Source of the DNA: Helopsaltes ochotensis
Taxonomy: Eukaryota > Chordata > Aves > Passeriformes > Locustellidae
Length of the DNA: 64,000 nucleotides
Direction of reading: 5' to 3'
Assembly: GCA_013400155.1 (NCBI GenBank)
Contig: VXBM01000044.1
Coordinates: 2,195,237-2,259,236 of the forward strand
Positions within the stretch are counted from its first letter, which is position 1. Each line of letters starts with the position of its first letter. Of this stretch, positions 53,501 to 62,500 are shown piece by piece. The notes below the pieces were generated by a model. It had not been told where the DNA came from, did not search any database, and worked only from the letters and a program-made list of their open reading frames with translations. A program made the translations under genes and the position numbers.

Positions 53501-56500
53501 ATATGCTTTTAACTATGCTAAATGGATTTATTTAATGATTTTTTTTATTAAATGCTTCATGGTTTTAAAGAAAAGCATAGTTAAATGATTTTATTTTCTT
53601 CTTTTGCCACATGCTGATATGCATTTATATAGCGTTACTGTTGTATTTCTCACTCTTAATTGCATAACTGTAATTTCTATAACTGTGGGAAATGCTATTG
53701 ATGCCTTTTTTTTGCATGGACTGATTTTGAATATCGTTTATGGAATAGGTAACGTCTTGTCTTGTCATTAACAGGATAGCAGTAAATGAACATGCTTTCA
53801 TGATCTCTCACTTGAAAATAATTGACCGGAGCCATAGACAGAAGCTTCAGCTTAAAGCCTTGGATGTTGTTTTATTTGGACCTCTCACCCGTTAGTAACT
53901 TTTTGGAGTTTTTTTCCTTGTCTCTTGATTGTAAGAATTCAACAGAGCATATTTTCCATGATACTTGATACTGTACATAGGACAGCTTATCTATTTTGTG
54001 GTTGTGCTGATTGATTGCTTGGCATGTGTTGTGGTACTCTGCAATGAATTAAAAAAGGTTATTTAGGTGCTTTGAGCAGAACAAAGGTTCACTTCTGTGT
54101 GTAAGATTACATAGAATTTTTAGTATAACCCCACTTGACAGATGGATGTTGGCTTTTGTGTCACAAGAAGTGTCCTCTAAATATTTTTGACTGTTTAAAT
54201 TACACTTATAGCTAAGGTTACATTCACTTCTCAGTTAGCTTGGACAGTGCAGCTGGGATGCTGAAATGAGAGGGAATGACCTTCCCCAAAAAAAGGAAAT
54301 GGTGATGCAAATCTGACACCTGCATCTTTTGTGCATACTTGAGTTTAAGTGCAGTTAAATTAAATGCAGGAGTTCCACATCTGACCCATTTTACCTTATG
54401 CAGCCGTGTCCATACCACATCACTGGTGCTCTGCATGGTTGCTTGAATGCAGTTATAGCTCTGCTCTGGTACTGTGCATGTCAGATGTTCCCGAACTAGT
54501 CAGGCCAGATCTCAGGTGGGGATTTTTAGGGGGAAAGAAAAGCACTTTGTATTAGACCTTTTTCCAGATTTTACTTTTAAAAAATGATGCTGTTACCATT
54601 TTAAAATGTACTTTATTTTTTCCAAGTGCATTTTTAACTCAGCATAGGGTATGCAAGAGGGTGCAGACTGGGGAGAACTTGCTCAAATCTAATTACACCT
54701 CCTACTGGCCTGATAAAGTGCAATTGTGGAACTCTGTTTTAACTCTAAATAAAGATACAGAGTATGTACTTGTAAAGGGGTTTAGTAAGCTTTTCTCAGT
54801 CTAATGAATGCTTTAGTATAGATTAAGTAAATTGTATTAGAGTACAGCTGCTTATGTTGTATGGAAAATGCTGTGGAATACATTTGAAAGGTAGTTGTTG
54901 GAGGTGGTTTGAGGTAAATGAGCTAGAATTCTGTTTAGCATCAGATTTTGTCACCTTTCAGGCTGGGGAGAGGGGGGGAAGGCCTTAGTCGATTGTCTGT
55001 ATCAATGAACTAGTTAATAATGGTGTTGTTCTCTGCACAGGTCCCCCTCACAACTGGATGAAGGATTTTATATTAACAGTTTCTATAGTTATTGGTTTTG
55101 GAGGCTGCTGGTTTGCATATACACAGAACAGAACCTCAAGAGAACATATCACAAAAATGATGAAGGACTTAGAAAGTCTCCAAACAGCAGAGCAAAGTCT
55201 TCTTGACTTGCAGGAAAGGTATAAAACCTAAAAGAAAAAAAAGTTGTCCTTTTGTTTTGAGGTTAAACACAAATGCAGATCCTTTACAATCTTAATTTTT
55301 TTGCATTAACTGCCTTTGGATTTTGTTCACCTTCCCTTTGCATGGAAATTGTGATTCCAGTGGTGCTGATTTCTTGCATAGAGGTTGCTCCTGGATATTT
55401 TAGCAGGCAATACGAACTTGTGGATGAAGGTAGAGAATACAGCCTCAGTCTTTTTTCCTACAGATTTGCAAATATGTATTGTTATTTTCATATAATTACA
55501 GTTTACTTTTAATAGGTAGATACATGGGAATGAGAACATTTTTTCTCTTTTTAAGTTTTTAAGATTGAAACAGACCTGAACTAATTAGTTTCTATTGCAT
55601 ATATAGCAGTGTGAGAGGTGATAATCTGTGGTACACCTGTAATGCAGTTGTCTATAGACACTTGTATTTTGATACTACGCTTTTAATGATGTTCACTAGA
55701 AGTTTGGTTTTTTTGCCTGGCATGGATGTCACATTGTGTGATGTAATTGCTGCTGATTCATGAAGCTTGCAGAGTCTTTATTGTCACAGAATGGTTGAGG
55801 TTGGAAGAGACTTCTGGAGTTCATCTTGTCCGGCCCCTCCTGCTCAAGCAGGATCTTCTAGAACAGGTTGCCTAGGACCATGTGCAGGTGGCTTCTGAAT
55901 ATGTCCAAGGATGGAGACTCTACCACCTTTCTGGGCAACCTGTGCCAGTGTTCAGTCACTCTCATGGTGAAAGTGTTTCCTGATGTTCAGACGGAACCTC
56001 ATGTGCTTTGGTTTGTGCCCATTGCCTCTGCCCTGTTGCTGATGCATTTTGTTATCCTGAGGACTGCAACTTTAAACAAATATGCTGTGTATTTTCTCAT
56101 ATTTTTTGTTCAATTGTGAAGGCTTGAGAAGGCACAAGAGGAGAATAGAAACGTTGCTGTTGAAAAGCAAAATCTTGAGCGCAAAATGATGGATGAGATC
56201 AATGATGCAAAACGTGAAGCTCATCGCCTAAGGGAATTGAGAGAGGGAGCTGAATGTGAGCTCAGCAGACTCAAATATGCAGAGGAAGAGTTAGTACAGG
56301 TATCTCTCAGCTGTTTATAAATTTAGTGTTGACTTTAAATTGGTTCTAGTTTTATTAGATCCTCAGTAGTGCTTAGAGCAGCATTCCCCAAATGCTAGAT
56401 TTGAATGGAAACATTCTGAGAGTGCTTAATGATTGTCTGTCAATCATGCCATTATCTAGTAAAATAATCCTGAAACTATTAGAAGCTGTAAACTTTGTGT

Positions 56501-59500
56501 ATTAGCTTATAGTAAAATTTTGGGATTCACTGAACAAAAATGTATACAAAAGCTTTTTTAATCTGGTTATTAGAAGAGAGAGAGTAGCTTTGTTTCATCT
56601 GAACAGCAATACATTTGGATTCATTGTACTAAAAAAATATCATCTTACAAAAATATTTAAACTTCAAATTAGGAGCTATATATTTTTGGAAAAATATGGA
56701 AGGTCATATGCTAGATTTCAGAAATGCCAGATCTGCATACCTGACAACAATCAGCACACACCAAAACTCTGTCAAGTTTTGGTATGGTTCTGTGGAGTGT
56801 AAAGGTGCTTATAATTCACCTGTTAATGATACTTTTGGTGACACTTTTATTTATTCTTGATTGCTAGGTTCGTATGGCTTTAAAAAAGGCTGAGAAGGAG
56901 TTTGAGTTGAGAAGTAACTGGTCTGTTCCTGAAGCTTTGCAGAAGTGGCTTCAGTTAACACATGAAGTTGAAGTACAATACTACAATATCAAAAGACAGC
57001 ATGCAGAAATGCAATTAGCAATTGCTAAAGATGAGGTAATAAATTATTCTTCAGCTACTTAAAGATTTTTCTGATCTGTTGCTAGAGATATGAAATAGTA
57101 AATACAAAGCAGATAAGCATTTGTGCTTTTTTCTTCTCTGAATTGTTTGCTACCTGTCAATATTGCTAGTGTTTTATCATCTGTTAAATATGCTATTAGT
57201 TTTATGCATTTCATTTTACTTTGCTTTTTAGGCAGAAAAGATAAAAAAGAAGAGAAGTACTGTATTTGGAACATTACATGTTGCACACAGCTCCTCCCTG
57301 GATGAAGTGGACCATAAAATTCTTGAAGCAAAGTAAGAGGGTTACCCGGACAGGATGTGTTTTCTTTCATGATTATTTGCTTCCGGAACAATGGCACGTT
57401 TGAGAGTTACGGAATTGAGTGTCTTAGTGGTTTTGCACTTTAGAAAAACAGTCTTAAAAATACTGAAATGTGAATATTTCAACAGCTGTAATGGATCTTC
57501 TGGTATGCTGGAATTAATGTGTTGCTTTGCTTTATCAATAAGAATAGTGTATATAATTTTCATATGTGCCTTTCTTCAGGAAAGCACTCTCTGAGTTGAC
57601 GACGTGTTTGCGAGAGCGTCTTTATCGATGGCAACAGATTGAGAAGATTTGCGGGTTTCAAATCGCACACAATTCTGGGCTACCAAGCTTGACCTCCTCT
57701 CTCTACTCTGATCACAGCTGGGTAGTCATGCCTCGAGTTTCCATTCCTCCCTATCCAATTGCAGGGGGAGTTGATGACTTAGATGAAGACACTCCTCCAA
57801 TAGTTTCACAGTTTCATGGTAAGTGATGAGCTCAGTAAAAAGGAAGAGGAAAAGCTGTGGGGACATGGGATTTTCAAGTCAGGTGGTAGAGGAGTACTGA
57901 AATCAAATAGGATTAGATCAAAGTCAAAAGGACCAAAATTCTTTGTAGCATTTCAGATACTAGATCTAGTGGGACGTACATAAATGGAAAACTGGGTTTT
58001 GCAATAAAGATAACATGAAATAAAAGCCTTTATTTTATTTCAGTGGGAGAGTGGGACATACTCAGCTAGGTTTTGAAAGTGCTTGTCAATCTTGGATTGC
58101 TACTTAGACAAAAGTTTGTAATGAATTATACTGAGTTTGTTAGCTCATTTATTCTTTCAGATGGAAGGGACGAAGTTAGTCCCGGGTTCCTTGAGCTATG
58201 AGGAAGATCACATCCTTTGGGAGGCCCCATGCTACATAGCCTTGCACACATTCTTTAGTGGTTGGAACAAAATCCTGTTGTTGTTCAAGGGAAGCTTTCA
58301 GGCAGAATGTTTGTGTTTGGATAGAGTGGGTTGTTGGAGTGTCTGTCAGAGAGGCCGAGCTCTGGAGGGGGAGAAGTCCAGCTTTGGGTAAGCTATGATC
58401 AGAAGATATGCGCTGGGGATTCAGACCACCCTTGTATCATGAGTCATTGTGTCAGAACAAGAGTCTGTTTCATGGAGGTTGTGATTAACTGGACTCTAGA
58501 GACAAATCAAAAAGATGAGCTCCCATGCAGCTATTCAAACAAGCTGTTTTAAGCAGAGGAAAGAGTAGGAAGGAAAACTGTCATATGGGTACATTTTTCT
58601 TCCAGGGTTGGGATTCTCAGAAGAAATTCAAACTGTAATTTGAAATAGCATAAGGTCGCGACTTTGCTGGCTTCACTCAGTGTGCCTTGGGCACTTGTTT
58701 TTCTTTTAAATGTACCAACCTTTTTTCTGCAGACCACATTGAAAAGTTCATTAATCTTCTTGCAACACTACTTACTGCAAGTTGTGATCACTTTTAAGAA
58801 ATGCTGTTTCTCTAGTTGTCTTCAGTGCAAATACTTTGATTTAAACCCTAGCAAAAAATTCATTGGAGACCAAATAAAATATGTGTGCCTGGAGTTAAAC
58901 TTCCAATCCTGTATAGAAAAGCCTATGGTCTGATTTCAGAATGAAGAGCTCCATTTAGTGTCATGATTTTCCAGATGGTCTAAATACCAACACTTCGATA
59001 TGTGTAAAATACTTCAGACTTGCAGGTTTTTTTCACTCTTCTCATTTAGCTCGTACTTAGAAGTGAAGCCAGAGAAGAGAATGCAGTTGGTTCAAAGGAA
59101 CTACACTTAGAAAAAGACTGTACTGTTTGTAAGACCTTACTTAGATGAAATTTTACTGAATGCTTTTGCAATTGTGATTATTTTTTTTGCTAAAGATCAG
59201 TTCATTTGCAAGTATTTCTTTCTCAGTGATGAAAGTAATCTGAATCTTAGTAACACTACAAAAACTTTTTTCTTCCTGAATTTTGGGAAGGCACAAGAAC
59301 CTGATGTTGTCAAAGTTATCAGATGAAGGAAGTAGCTAGTCCTTAGTTTACTAGTTTTTAAAATTTCTATTTGGTAAATAAAACAGGGAAACAGGAGTGG
59401 GGGAGGAGAGGAAAACATGCTAAATGATCTGTTGTTGAAAGTAGTGTTGAGGAGTCAAATTATTGTAGGTTAGTTCAGTAACTGCTGAATTATTCCTGTC

Positions 59501-62500
59501 CTTTAGACAAAAATAACAAATGCTCACGAGGAAGGACAGAAGCAAAATGGCTTCAGGCAAAATGCATTGTGCAGGAGGTCACTTAAGAAAGGGGCTTTTT
59601 CAGTCACTGGATCTAAAGTGGACTGGGCTATTGCCTTACCCCAGCATCCTTTGGACTCACAAGAGTTACAAACTTGGAGGTCTGTTGGACAGGCTTCTTT
59701 GTGCCAGAATGATTGTGTTAATAGGCTAATATGGTGTCAAGTAATAGAGCTGTTTGATCAGTCTCAAGCTGAAGAACAAAAATGGATGAAGAAATACTGT
59801 CTTGACACTGGAAAAAAATCCTTACAGCAGGAAGGTGATAGTGAAACTTTTACTTTTCCATTTACTGGTTAGGATTCAACTGCTTCCTTGATTTAGTGAG
59901 TTTCTTTTGCACTGGAAAATTCTACGTGTTAAATTGTCATATCTGAATTGTTCATATTCCTGTGTATATACACCTACAAAGAATCAAAATGCTTGTTACT
60001 TCTCTCAAAATTCACTGATGATGCAGTCTTTTTTTTAATACCAGCAAATAGGATGGCATCTGCTTTACCTGAACCTGTAGCACAAATTTCCCAAAGAGAT
60101 TCTTTTTGTCTTATCTCAGTTCATATTTGGTTTTTGAGGATTTTTTTTTGTAATGATACAAGATGATTTTTGACCTCCCAATGTGCTTTTAAGGTCAGTA
60201 GGTAATTCCTCAAAACTAAAATCAGAAGTTTGAGTTACATGACAACTCTCATGTTAAGACTCACAAACCTTTCTTTCCTGCTCGGGAGTGGAAATAAATC
60301 TACGTTGGCAAACGTGCAGTTATTTACTGTTTAATGAAAGTTATGATTTCTTGTACTAAAAGAGAGTGGACAACTTGTCCTTTTCTGAGATTCCAGGAAG
60401 GGAAACTGTAACTTACATGTAACTAGCATTGCAGAAAATAAAATGTATTTTGTCAGGCTAGACATCCTTGTCTACCAAAATAATTGAAGGGATTTTTAGT
60501 GTGTTGTGTTTGTTAAACAATTTTGAACACCAGTAAGGGTCTGGTGTATCTTACTTACATAAGCAGTGATGCATTGCATAGGATAGTTTGAGGAGGGGTA
60601 TGAAACATTATGAGACTTGTAACAGTTAGCCTGAAAATAGGTCTGTAGATTTATTTCTGTACAAGTATAGCTGCCTAATAATCTTTTGAAGGAGGAATTG
60701 GATTAGGAACATTGGAGTTTACCTGTTGGGTACTTTGCTGATGAAATCTTGTGTGGCAGTCTCCACCCATTCTTAGTATTTTTGCTTCCAGAAATTTGTA
60801 GTTAGCCTGGCAAGAGACAATGAAGTTCTTGAGCTTAAAAAGAGGCTGAATTATGTATTTTTTGTCATGTTACATAAATGAAATTGGTCTTCTCTATCTA
60901 ACCTACCTTTCAACTATTATAGTGGATATCAATTGGCTGTTCGGTTAGTCATACCGACATTGAAAAGCTTTTACATTTTCTTCTAACCTCCAAATCACCA
61001 CACAATTAAAATACAGGATATTGTGTAACATGCTCATTTCAGCACTGCTATTTTTAGTTTATGAAGGGTTGGGAGTTTCAGTAAAATCTTTCTTTTTGTT
61101 CTCAAGAGACCATAGTGAGCCAGAGTTTTGGTGTACTTGGTCAGGATAGTATTTGCAGGCACAAAATCTCTGCAGTTGCATCTTGATTAGCTGCTTCGTC
61201 TAACTGTAGAATGTATGAGGTGTGCCAGTCTTTCTTCCTCTGAACCTGTCAAGCATTGTCAAAGTTGTTTAAAAGTCACTGTCACTGAAGCGGGTATCTG
61301 CTACTTAGTCTTCAGAGTAGATACTGTTAACATCAATGTCACTTGGAGGGTTTTGGTTTGCTTTTTCTCCGCCTCAGGGTCCATTGTAAAACCTCCCAGC
61401 ACACTGGCAAGAAGCAGTAGCTTGTGTAGATCAAGACGCAGTGTTGTGCCGTCATCTCCACAGTCTCAGCACGCTTTGCACTCCCCTGACCCTGACATCC
61501 TTTCTGTGTCGAGCTGCCCAGCTCTCTATCGAACTGAAGAAGAGGAGGAAGCCATTTACTTCTCTGCTGATAAACAATGGTACGGAGATTAGCAAACAGC
61601 ACTTGGAACTCTGGATAGGATTATTGAGACTAACAGTGTAGAATTAGAGGTTAAACCAAGCCAAAAGTTAAAGTAATCTATAGGATAATATAAATTAATA
61701 TTGTCTACGTGGAGCAGAGAGTTCTTGTCTGGTATGTGTATGTAAATAGCTAGCATGTCATATACAGTTAAGTAATGTTACGATCCAGGGTGCACTGAAC
61801 TAACCCTGATTCTCCATTACAATATGTTACTGGCTTTTACATCTGAAACTAGGATCAAAAGCAATGTCAGCTACTGGGCGAAGAGGAGATGGATGGTAAC
61901 ACAATTCTTACAGCATGTTGAGCGTGTACCTACTCTTGTTACATGGCCTCATAGGAAAAGGTTAAATTCCTTTTGGAAGGAGCAAATGAGCTTGTTGAAA
62001 GGTAGGGACACTTGTCCTGAAGAAACTTTTTGTATATGATAGGCTTAAATGTCCTTCTTTCATTTCATAACTTTTCTGACTTCACATGCCAGAAAGATTT
62101 TGTTCTTTGAAGTGAGATACAAATGACTGATTCTGGGCAGATGCTGCTGCCCACAAAAGCAAGATTGCACAAACTAATTCCCTTAAGTTTAGATAATAAA
62201 AATTATGTAATGCGAGTCGTAACTTCAAATGTTTAACTTAATTTTTTTTTTTTGTTTAATTAACTACTAAGGAAAAGTGTGGGTGGTGCTTTTAGACTAA
62301 TGTTATTGATTCTAAATTAATTTCCTTTTTAACTGTATGAAAGAAATGGTAGTTTCATATTTTCTTTTCTCTCTGCTCTGACTCAGGGAAGTACAGGAAA
62401 CAGGTTCGGAATGTGACTCCTTAAATTCATCCATTGGAAGAAAACAGTCTCCTCCAGCAAGTCTTGAGATGTACCAGACAATTTCCCCTCAGAAAGTATC

